NCBI RefSeq assembly: GCF_047675955.1
Contig: NC_132910.1
Span: 98,172,923 to 98,236,922 of the forward strand
Source: Chlorocebus sabaeus
Taxonomy: Eukaryota; Chordata; Mammalia; Primates; Cercopithecidae
Direction: 5' to 3'
DNA: 64,000 nt
This document shows positions 55,770-64,000 of the stretch, piece by piece. Both the position numbers and the translations under genes were made by a program. The notes beneath the pieces were generated by a model. It made no database searches, was not told where the DNA came from, and was given only the letters and a program-made list of their open reading frames with translations. Position 1 is the stretch's first letter, and each line of letters starts with the position of its first letter.

Positions 55770-55985
55770 TAAAGGCCCTTCACGTTCATTATCATATCTG
55801 ATTGTCACAAGAAATGTAGGAGACAGGGAAAGGCAGGTATAATCATTACCATTTTGCAGATGAGGAAACTGAGTTCAGAAATTTAAAGGACTTGCTCAAG
55901 TTCCTGAAGCCAATGAGTGCCCAAGGCAAAACCCAATTACTGGACTCCAAACTCCAAACCCAATGGTCCTTTCATGACACCACTT
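55770..55985 (-). repeat. MIR SINE
   Basis: Reversed MIR: CCATTTTGCAGATGAGGAAA, AATTTAAAGGACTTGCTCAA and TGGACTCCAAACTCCAAACC. Confidence 0.82.
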
Positions 55986-56132
55986 AATGTCCCATTTGAG
56001 TAAGCAGAAGACAGTAGATTTCCCAATACTGTCCCTTTCTGAGGGTTTACATACCAATCCTTTGCCGATTGATTTAGCGATTGAATTCCAGACTGGCCTT
56101 ACTGAGTGGGCTATCATAACGACCATAGCTTT

Positions 56133-56370
56133 TTTCTTTTTCTTTTTTCTTTTTTTTCTTTTTTTTTTTTTTTGAGACAGAGTTTCGCTCTTGTCAGCCA
56201 GGCTGGAGTGCAATGGAGCAATCTCAGCTCACTACAACCTCTGCCTGCTGGGTTCAAGCAATTCTCCTGCCTCAGCCTCCCGAGTAGCTGGGATTACAGG
56301 TGCCCACCACCATGCCCAGCTAATTTTTGTATTTTTAGCAGAGATGGGGTTTCACCATCTTGGCCAGGCT
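56133..56370 (-). mobile_element. AluS-like SINE, 5'-truncated
   Basis: Reversed Alu beginning in a T/C-rich tail, GAGACAGAGTTTCGCTCTTG, and stopping at CATCTTGGCCAGGCT, so it lacks about the first 70 bases of the left arm. The frames at 56106-56391 are Alu-derived. Confidence 0.93.
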
Positions 56371-57079
56371 AAGTTAATGGTTCTAACGTAATAAAGACTC
56401 TAAAGATTTAGCAGTGATTAAAAGAAATATTTCTAGTCAATACCACAATGTTAAACATTTTTTTAAATCTCTAATATTAATTCATCAACAATAGAAAAAA
56501 AAAAAAGCATATGTTTGGTAGGAAAGAGACCATGCAAGAGTCTAATAAAATAATAGCATTTGCTATACAGAGCTTACAAAGCTTTCAGTCTAAGGTGACA
56601 GACTAAACACACATGTCTACTTCTTATTCCTTCCCAAACCCCATTTGAAAATATGAAACGATATGTCTTAAAGAATAAATCCCTAACAGCACTGGAAACA
56701 AGGAGAAGTATAACCAGTAGACCAGAAATCTTGAGGAAATAAAAAGCAGATGGTATCAAACTGATGGAAAATTCAAGGCAGAGAAAACTACAACACACAA
56801 TAGGTGTGGGAATGACGTCTATGAATGAGACTCAGCTAGAGAGAAACTGCAAACTCTAAATACACAAATATGGGCAGGGCAAAGTGAATGATGAAATCAT
56901 CAGAAAAACAAAGAAATACCTATAGAACAATCAAGCCAGCTGTGTCCCTGTCTATGGATATCTTTTGGCTGGACTATTCACTCTAGAGACTCTAGCTGGG
57001 CGGGACTGCTAAAATAAGGGAAGAAACAGAAGCACGGCAGACTCTGAGGTAACTCTAGACATCCACAATTGGCACTTGC
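56371..57079. other. non-coding stretch, no gene seen
   Basis: Unique-looking DNA. The minus-strand frame at 56574-56798 has no recognised domain. Confidence 0.45.
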
Positions 57080-57158
57080 ACACACACACACCCCTTCTCT
57101 CTCTCTCTCTCTCTGTCACACACAAACACCCTGTCTCTCTCACACACACACACACAAA
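57080..57158 (+). repeat. compound (CA)n-(CT)n-(CA)n microsatellite
   Basis: CA and CT runs alternate: CA at about 57080-57092, CT at about 57098-57113, then CACA, CT and a final CA run. Confidence 0.92.
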
Positions 57159-57194
57159 GGGAGCAGAGTTCTAGTAGAAGATACTCAATTTACA

Positions 57195-57690
57195 ATTATT
57201 AGAGCTAATGAGAGAGTGTCCTAAGGGGTCAAGATCCAAGGTAAGTATACCAAAATAATACCATTACTATAAAACAACAATAACCCATTAAATGCCATAA
57301 AATTGCGTATTTATAATAACAATTAAAATTTATATATAATGTATTTAAGAATAATCAAATGAGAGATGTAAGAAAATTATTAAATATTTTTTGAAAACTT
57401 TTTGTTAAAAAAATCCTAATAAACATCAAAATACATTATTCCTTTGAGTATAGGAAGATTCCATTGGTAAAGATATTGATTGACCAAATTGATATCTATA
57501 AATTCAATGCAATTCAGATGAAAATCCAAACCATTTTCAAAGGAACTTGAAAAGTTGATTCTAAAGTTTACTTGCAATAGTAAATCTGACCCCCAAAAGA
57601 AGTACTTAAAAATAAAAACAAATGAGAAATTTGCCCTAACAAATATTAAAACAAACTCTAATGCCATGCTAATTAAAACACAGAATCCAT
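57195..57690 (+). mobile_element. ancient L1M ORF2 fragment
   Basis: TATAAATTCAATGCAATTCA (with changes), GTATAGGAAGATTCCATTGG, AAACCATTTTCAAAGGAAC and a TAAAACACAG end follow the L1M ORF2 order with no usable frame. Confidence 0.7.
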
Positions 57691-58134
57691 GTTAAAATAT
57701 AGCTATATAGATGTAAACATGGATATAGATACAGATATACGTACACACAAACACACACGCCCCTCCAGGATATGTCCAGTGTCAGCAATGGTGAAGGAAA
57801 TCTATGAAGCAGGACATAAATAAAGCCTTCTTTACCCTTGCACCTCAGTGCATCAAGATCAGCCAGAGTAATCCCTAGAGCCTGGAAGCTGATGAGACTG
57901 TGCAATTTAAGAACATTTTAAATACACTGTGGAGAATCCATAAAGATCAAATGCCTATAACCTCTGAGTAGTATTACATACAAATCTAATAGTAATAATG
58001 TGGTTAAGGGTGAACATCTAGTTATTTCTAATGAGGGGCCACAGTGTGCTTTCTTCAGGCACACATGAATTTTGACCTCGTATCAGGACCTAAGAAAACA
58101 CTTCCCTTAACACTACTGAATTTGAGAGCATCTA
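57691..58134. other. non-coding stretch
   Basis: Contains a short (AC)n-like run near 57740-57760. Otherwise unique-looking. Confidence 0.45.
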
Positions 58135-58199
58135 ATTTTTAGCTGTGTGAGATTGCCCTGTGCATTGCAGGATGGTTAGCAACATCCCTGGCCTCGTTT

Positions 58200-58370
58200 T
58201 TATAAACAAATCAGATCACCTCTTTCTCTTATTGGAAACCCTTCAATGATAGCTTCTCGGCCTTTCGGCTAAGATCAAGCATAGTATCAAAACCCTTCAA
58301 TGACTTTCTGTCAATTTACAATAAATCTAAACTCTCTACTGGTGCTGTGGCTGCCACCCAAATCTTCAGC
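58200..58370 (+). mobile_element. L2-like segment around the U2 fragment
   Basis: AATCAGATCACCTCTTTCTC, CCCTTCAATGACTTTCTGTC and AATAAATCTAAACTCTCTAC match the L2 stretch usually reading CACTCCCCTGCTTAAAACCC and onward. The U2-derived insert lies in it. Confidence 0.6.
58249..58288 (+). pseudogene. RNU2: U2 snRNA 5' fragment, truncated retropseudogene
   Basis: These 40 bases match the first 40 nucleotides of spliceosomal U2 snRNA with four differences (position 3 C to A, 18 T to C, 32-33 TG to CA). They include the GGCTAAGATCAAG segment and stop at GTAGTATC-equivalent, inside the branch-point recognition region. Perfect 13-bp repeats AAACCCTTCAATG flank it (58236-58248 and 58290-58302). No poly(A) is present. 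It fits reverse transcription by L1 machinery of U2 RNA with 3' loss. It lacks the Sm site, later stem-loops and any snRNA promoter, so it is not functional. Confidence 0.93.
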
Positions 58371-58475
58371 TCCTAATATGAGTAGAACTGCCCTCCCCAC
58401 TTCACAGCTGTGACAACCAAAATGTCCCCTTGGCATAAAATTGCCTGCAGTTGAGAACCACTGCTATGAAAGATA

Positions 58476-58599
58476 AAGTACATTCAACGGTGCACATTGC
58501 CACATTGCAATATTGGTAACACAAATCTGAGATGGGCCCTCTATATTGGCCGACATTCTTACATTATACTCTAGTCAATCACTCATACTATCCTGGAGT
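58476..58599. other. non-coding stretch
   Basis: Short unassigned DNA before the long L2. Confidence 0.4.
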
Positions 58600-59949
58600 C
58601 TAGGACTAGTGATAATTATTTCACCCCTTCCTTTTCTCAAACTTCCATCAATTCCTCCTCAATCCTCATTTTCAACTAGTGACTTTCCCTCCTATTTCAC
58701 TATGAAAACAGAAGTGATCTGAAAATAACTTCCTCATTGTTCTACCACATAATCCACCAGCATTTTTGCCAGTACCTCTACATTCAACTTTTCCTGCTGT
58801 TACAATGACCAGTCCCTCCCTATTCCTATGTAAGGCCAGATCATTCACTGGGGCTATGAATTCAGCCCTTTTCCAGAAGCCGGCTGAAAGGTTAGTTCCT
58901 GCAAGTATGGCCTCTTGCTCTGCATCTTCAATTTCTCTCTCTCTCTCTCCTCTGAATCATTCCCATCAAAATACAAACATGTTGTGATACAACTCCCTTC
59001 TCTGCTCCCTTTATTGCAGTTCCTTCCAGAGGACTCTCTCTATTCACTGTCTGCATTTGATCAATACCCATCCTCTGAGCCATCTACTTTTTTTCCTACT
59101 AATGAACCCACTCGCGTCAAAGTCATCAAGACCCTCATCTTGCCTAACTGCCAAGAGTCCCCACCAATTTCTCAGCAGCGTATGCCAAAATTGGTCATTT
59201 TTTTCATTAAACACTGTCTTCCCATGTTTTCTGGGACACTACATCCTCCAGTTCTCCTCTCACATCAGTAGCTATTTCTTTGACTTTTCCTTTCCCATCT
59301 CTTCCTCTTTTAGACCTCTTTCTGACCTCCAAGAGCTAGTGGCCCAGGCTCTGTCCTCACCTTCCTGTCCTCACTACCACACTCTTTCTAGATGACCTCA
59401 TTCAGTTTCATGGCTTTAAATAACACAGATGATCTCCCTTCCACCAAAAAAAAAAAAATGATATCTCTATCCAGGACAATTCCTCTGCTATTCAGACCCA
59501 CATGTCCAATTACCAACCACATATCTCCATTTAGATGCCTGAATTTGAAATCAGTATTTCAAACTTAGCATACATAAAGCTGAACCCTTGATGTAGCTCC
59601 TCCCTCCCCTAGTGCTCTACATCTCAGTGAATGAGAATATATACCTACTTGCTCCATCTCAAGACTTAGAAGCCATCCCTAACTCTTCACTACCTACATT
59701 CAATCCATTGGCAACTCCTTAGCTCTCCCTCTAAATTCATCCATGATCTTACCACATCTCATAATCTCTGTTGCTACTCTCCTAGTCAGAGTGCTTATCT
59801 TTCCATTTGAAGTCCTGCAATGAATCAGAGTGACATTTTTATACATATTAGATTATATTTTCCTCTTATTCAAAACTCTCCAATGCTTCCCTCTAATTTA
59901 GAATAAATTCCAAATTCTTTACCACACTATGGCTGCCACAGAACGCACC

Positions 59950-60300
59950 GACTACAGGGAGCATGATTGACCAAAGGTCCCTGCCTCTCAGGACATTCTG
60001 ATTCATCACTGTGTTTGCACCAAAGTCACATTTTCCACCCAGCCAGTGAATAATACTAAATCAAACTAATTCCTGGGAATCACAATACTCTTCTGATGGC
60101 CAACCAGAACTCAAGGAAGCATCAATGATCTTGCTGCACCTTCCTCACACTGCTCGGCAGTCCACACACTTCCACCCAATCTTCCTCTCTCCTCTGCCCC
60201 GGGCAGACTTCCATTCCAGTATCACAGTCTCATGGCTCTCTTAGCCTTCACTAGATTCTCCCTATTTTCTGTCACCCACATATTCACTTCATAAAATCCT
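59950..60300. other. unassigned block within L2
   Basis: From about GACTACAGGGAGCATGATTG to CATAAAATCCTACC the L2 order is broken. I do not recognise the block. It could be L2 sequence I fail to recall or a separate insertion. Confidence 0.35.
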
Positions 60301-60302
60301 AC

Positions 60303-60428
60303 CACTTTTTTTTTTTTTTTTTTTTTGACGGAGTCTCGCTCTGTTGCCAGGCTGGAGTGCAGTGGTGCAATCTTGAATCACTGTAACCTCTGCCTCCCAG
60401 GTTCAGGCGATTCTCCTGCCTCATCCTC
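60303..60428 (-). mobile_element. 5'-truncated Alu
   Basis: T-tail of about 22, then GACGGAGTCTCGCTCTGTTG to GATTCTCCTGCCTCATCCTC. Only the end of the Alu right arm is present (about 100 bp). L2 resumes after it. Flanks share CCACTTTT. Confidence 0.9.
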
Positions 60429-60960
60429 CTGCATAGCTTCCACTTTTAATCTCATCTTCACATCTGATGCTTGGATAGCCCAGACCAACATGCATATCCA
60501 CAAGGCTCTGTTTGATCTTCTTCCTGACCGCCTTGTCCATCTTGCCTTTATTTCTCTCTTCCTTACAAATACTATTCTGTTGGCACTGCCCTTCATTTAT
60601 CCCTTGCCAAGTGGTTTTGCCCAGGCCTTTTGTGCATGCTGATTTCTCTCCTGGATTGCTCTACTCTCAACCTTCGAATGGTTTCCTCCCTCTTTCAGTC
60701 AGTTCTCTGCTCCAATGCCACACTACAGCAAGACATTTCTAGATCATTCTTTTAAAAGAGCCCCCATCCCATCAGAATCTTTACCTACCCCGATTTACAT
60801 TTCTTATTACATTTATCACTAAAATTTTGTTTCATATGTATATTTTGTCCAGTTGTCAATCATCTGACTCCTACTCTAGAATATAAGCTCCATAAAGGCA
60901 AATATACTCTTCTTGCCTGTAGGCCACTGCTGGCCTTTAGAAGTTCAATAAAATAAAATT

Positions 60961-61060
60961 AAGTTTGTGAAATCAGTGATTTTGATGCTATATTCATGAA
61001 ATTATAATTAACACACACATTAATTTTATAGCCTTTAGTAATCCATACTTGCCACTATCC
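60961..61060. other. non-coding stretch
   Basis: Short unassigned DNA between the L2 end and the L1PA. Confidence 0.4.
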
Positions 61061-61076
61061 AAAGTATATATTCCTT

Positions 61077-61436
61077 GAGTTCATGTCCTTTTCAGGGACA
61101 TGGATGAAGCTGGAAACCATCATTCTCAGCAAACTAACACAGGAACAGAAAACCAAACACTGCATGTTCTCACTCATAAGTGAGAGTTGAACACTGAGAA
61201 CATATGGACCCAGGGAGGGGAAGGTCAAACACTGGGGTCTGTTGGGGGTGGGGACAAGGGGAGGGAGAGCATTAGGACAAATACTTAATCACACCATGCT
61301 TAAAACCTAGATAATGGGTCGATAGGTGCAGCAAACCACCATGGCACATGTATACCCATGTAACAAACCTGCACGTTCTGCACATGTATCCCAGACCTTA
61401 AAGTAAAATTTTTAAAAATAAAATAAATAATTTTTT
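61077..61436 (+). mobile_element. L1PA 3' end, 5'-truncated
   Basis: The end of ORF2 (GGACATGGATGAAGCTGGAA, ACTAACACAGGAACAGAAAA) is followed by the 3' UTR with GTTGGGGGTGGGGACAAGG and CATGTATACCCATGTAACAA, and an A-rich tail to 61436. The TSD is AAAGTATATATTCCTT (61061-61076) and AAAGTCTATATTCTTT (61437-61452). Confidence 0.93.
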
Positions 61437-61457
61437 AAAGTCTATATTCTTTTTTTT

Positions 61458-62463
61458 AGTGCAGGAAAGGGCTGTAACTTTATTTGTATTTCCTCTTACA
61501 CAAAACCATCAAAACAAGAACAGAGAAGGGCTGAAAATCTGTTCAAACCCCATGTTCTCAGGGATATTCCAGGGAGCTCTTGAGGCTGAGTTATTCCAGG
61601 GAGCTCTTGAGGTTCAGTGTGTAGCTTCAAATCCAGCACTAGTTCCTCAACCCCTGGCCTGAGGTCTTCACAGATTGGTGGCTTGAGCACTGCAATTAAT
61701 TCTAATCCCTTGCCCACCTTGATATAAGGCAGGAAAGCAGATTGAAATGCTCCTGTGTGATGGGCAAGGGGAATTACAGCCCATAGATGTACTGCATCTT
61801 CCGTGCTACAGGAGCAGAACCTGAAGCTGCTTCTAAGGCTCTAGACACTTGCACACAGGGCTAGAGGCCAATGGTATATAAGCGGCCTGTGGGGTTGTGA
61901 ATAGCAGAACAGACTGGTGCTGTCACAGCCCATGGATACCACACCTTCTTGGAATTGCTGCATCACCAGAAATGCACACAGATGTCTGACCTTCACGCAC
62001 CATTATGGGCTGCTTAATAGGGAAGAGGATGGGAAACCATGAGAACATCCCAGGAGAGTGAGTCTCTGGACAGATACTCAGAGTGATGTCCTGATAAAGC
62101 ACAGTCTCAACGTAGCCTGCAAAGCCATGCAGTGCTGTATTCACCTCCATGGGAAACTCCAAGGTCCAGTTGCAGTTGTTGTCAATCGTAGGATCTCTGT
62201 TGGGATGGCTGAAGGTGAAACAGGGCTGGGATGCAGACAGCTGGTGGAAGTTGTGCAGTCGTACCACGTAAGGCACCTCAAACTGGGCCTCGGGGTCATG
62301 ATCCTTCTCCCTACAGGCTCAGACCTCATTGTACAGCTTGGAGGAGGAGATGGGAGCCAGGAAAGAAGCGTACTCCCCCAGGGATGCACACACTTTTATG
62401 TTTCAGGAGGTGCTGGGCTCCATCCAGGCACTCGGGGACAATTCACTGTCAGCAAACAAGCGA
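61458..62463 (-). pseudogene. PRMT5: PRMT5 processed pseudogene, 5'-truncated
   Basis: The minus strand carries about the last 200 codons of PRMT5, the type II arginine methyltransferase that makes symmetric dimethylarginine in the methylosome. The stop is at 61861-61863, followed by a 3' UTR with AATAAA and a short poly(A), seen as T8 at 61450-61457. It is intronless. The region corresponds to the C-terminal beta-barrel/dimerisation part, with readable segments such as PYVVRLHNFHQLSA, ETHSPGMFSWFPILFPIKQP and PTGRLYTIGL (final residues). A CGA-to-TGA stop interrupts NEV-ACREKD, and a frameshift lies in the RFWRCSNSKK region. The methyltransferase catalytic part is absent. Repeats AAAGTCTATATTCTT (61437-61451) and AAAGCCTATAGTCTT (62466-62480) flank it. 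Confidence 0.95.
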
Positions 62464-62480
62464 ATAAAGCCTATAGTCTT

Positions 62481-63682
62481 AAATTAAGACAGTACCTTAT
62501 TCCAACTGTAGCACTATTATAATAATGTTTCATTTTAAAGCTCTGGTCTTATACCCTAGTAATGCAACTTATAGTTTATCATTGAGTGTGAGGAATTCTG
62601 ATATCTGGTATCTGTCAACAAAGTGTCTGGAGGTCCAGTATCTTTGAAGGATGGGAATCTTCCATCTGTCTACTATTAAGCAACTACATTTGTAACTTCG
62701 AATGAATTGAGCATGCTGGAGAGGATAAAGGTAACACTCTGGGTTGGTCCTTTATTTTAAAGAACACAGTCAGTGAGAAGAAGTATGTGAAAGCATTTTG
62801 TCAGGTTTGTCATTGGGCACCTACTATGTTGTTTTAGAATAGCTCTAAGGTAAGTGGGAGCTTTTTCTAAAGTACATAACCCTCAAATTTAACATTGGCC
62901 CTTTGGGGAAAGTAGGATCTCCTTACAATGATTCACCTTATGATGCACTTTTCAGAGAAACTGGTAAGGAAATGAGATATGCCTATACCTGTCCTACCTT
63001 TCTCACAGGAATAGTATGAAACTTTAAAAGTGTTGGCTATAATTGCATTTTGAAAAAATTAAGTGAACTAGATGCAAACTGCTATCAAAAAATTCAGTTC
63101 ATATCCTGGAATATTCCATCCTAAGGTGGCCAGCATGCTATACATGGCTTTTAAAATTTGTGGTACCAAAGATTATACCTACAATATATGTTTCCATTAT
63201 AAAATCCAAATAAGGAAAACAAAAAATAACATAATTTAACAATCATTTCAGTAATCTAGAAGAGAGAGAATGGATATAGTCTAAACCCTAGACAGATGAG
63301 GGTAAGTGGACTCAGCTGGCCAAATCTGAAGATAGCCCACTAGTGAGGTGAGTCAGGTTGTGATAAAAGAATGAGAGTGTTTCTTAAACAGAATTGGGAG
63401 GGTATTCTGGTCAGAGCTAGTGGAATACGTGAAGGCTTGGAGGGAAGAGAGGGTGAAACTTGCATGAAAGTTATCAAATATATTTTTCTGACTCAACTCA
63501 AAGAGCATGCAGCTCAAGAATAAGACTTACCTATGTCAACTAATAAATACAAACAAGTAGAATTTTAGTTTGCAATGCTGATGGAGAGATGAGACCACCA
63601 GAAGTTTTAGTTTAATGTAGTTCAGGGTAGAAGAAAGTTAATGTCCTTGCAGAGTTCTGGAATGGAGGTGTAGATACAAGCC
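62481..63682. other. 1.2-kb stretch, no gene or repeat recognised
   Basis: Unique-looking DNA with no long frame. 63390-63470 (GGTATTCTGGTCAGAGCTAG) faintly recalls an old repeat but is unassigned. Confidence 0.45.
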
Positions 63683-64000
63683 ATTACAGCTGAATGTTGG
63701 TGTTTCCCCAGAATTCATATGTTGAAATTCTAACCCCAAGGTAATGGTATTAGGAGTGGCAGGGGGGGCCTTTTGGGAGGTGATTAGGGCATGAGAGTGG
63801 ACTGCTCACAAATGGGATTAGCACCCTTATAAAAGAGGCCTGAGGGAGCTTGGCTCTCCCTTCCACCATGTGAGGACACAGAGAGAAGGTGCCATCTGTG
63901 AACCAGGAACCAAACACCTCACCAGACACCAAATCTGCCAGTGCCTTCATCATGAACTTCCCAGCCTCTAGAACTATGAAAAATAAATTTCTGTTTTTAC
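63683..64000 (+). mobile_element. MST/MLT1-type LTR, cut by window end
   Basis: TTCATATGTTGAAATTCTAA, GCACCCTTATAAAAGAGGCC, CACCATGTGAGGACACAGAG, CTTCCCAGCCTCTAGAACTA and AATAAATTTCTG follow the MSTA/MLT1A order. The window ends just before the expected 3' terminus. The minus-strand frame at 63750-63953 is antisense to the LTR. Confidence 0.9.

Larger units (their letters stand above)
58135..58475 (+). mobile_element. hAT-like MER element, interrupted
   Basis: The left part (CCTGTGCATTGCAGGATGG, TTAGCAACATCCCTGGCC) and the right part (ACAGCTGTGACAACCAAAAT, GCAGTTGAGAACCACTGC) follow a common non-autonomous MER family ending in the hAT-type GAGAACCACTG. Between them lies L2-like sequence containing the U2 fragment. 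The family name is not certain. Confidence 0.65.
58600..60960 (+). mobile_element. long L2 LINE, interrupted
   Basis: About 2.3 kb of plus-strand L2. ORF2-region text includes CCTCTTTCTGACCTCC and TCATTCAGTTTCATGGCTTT. The 3' region has CAAAACTCTCCAATGCTTCC, TCTTTCAGTCAGTTCTC and CTAGAATATAAGCTCCATAA. It is interrupted by an unassigned block (about 59950-60300) and an Alu (60303-60428). Frames at 58915-59395 and 60325-60742 are decayed L2 or Alu and do not encode a working protein. Confidence 0.8.

Noticed and set aside
58249..58288. functional U2 snRNA gene
   Set aside because: Only 40 nt remain, without Sm site, later stem-loops, snRNA promoter or 3' box.
61497..61717. minus-strand 73-codon frame
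   Set aside because: It lies in the PRMT5-derived 3' UTR and has no coding meaning.

Overview
This window looks like human or another catarrhine primate nuclear DNA. It holds Alu elements from AluJ to near-consensus AluY, L1P copies, THE1/MST/MLT1 solo LTRs, and an LTR12 (HERV9) LTR. All family names come from my memory of consensus sequences, not from a search, so they are assignments by eye. No intact host protein-coding gene, exon chain, tRNA, rRNA or CpG-island promoter of a host gene is visible. The longest open frames lie inside L1 ORF2 remnants or LTR12, or are low-complexity translations. The best reading is intergenic or deep intronic DNA built by successive transposable-element insertions.

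Layout. 1-8 kb: unique sequence, a nested MLT1/THE1 LTR pair, an L1 with a 5' inversion, an ERVL-type solo LTR inside a MIR, and an L1M 3' end. 8-18 kb: an Alu with a large GGAA/GGGA tract, old L1M pieces and a 3-kb minus-strand L1P. 18-35 kb: MIRs, solo LTRs, two Tigger-type DNA transposon remnants, L2, a long L1M 3' UTR and several Alus. 35.7-38.5 kb: a nearly complete Tigger1 with a dead transposase frame, split by an RPL31 processed pseudogene. 40.4-42.5 kb: an MST-type LTR split by an LTR12, which is itself split by an AluY. 43-46 kb: an L1MA-type element split by an Alu that is split by a younger AluY. 46.7-47.8 kb: an insertion read here as an inverted L1 carrying a 3' transduction. 48-58 kb: MIR, MER5, L2, L1M and Alu pieces. 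58.2 kb: a 40-nt fragment of U2 snRNA between perfect 13-bp repeats. 58.6-61 kb: a long L2. 61-62.5 kb: an L1PA 3' end back to back with a PRMT5 processed pseudogene. The window ends inside another MST/MLT1-type LTR.

The elements do not act together. Their interest is historical, because the nesting and target-site duplications (TSDs) give a relative order of insertion. It is also possibly regulatory, through the LTR12 promoter block and the GGAA tract. Reverse-transcribed host RNAs (PRMT5, RPL31, U2) and the candidate transduction record L1 machinery acting on other transcripts.
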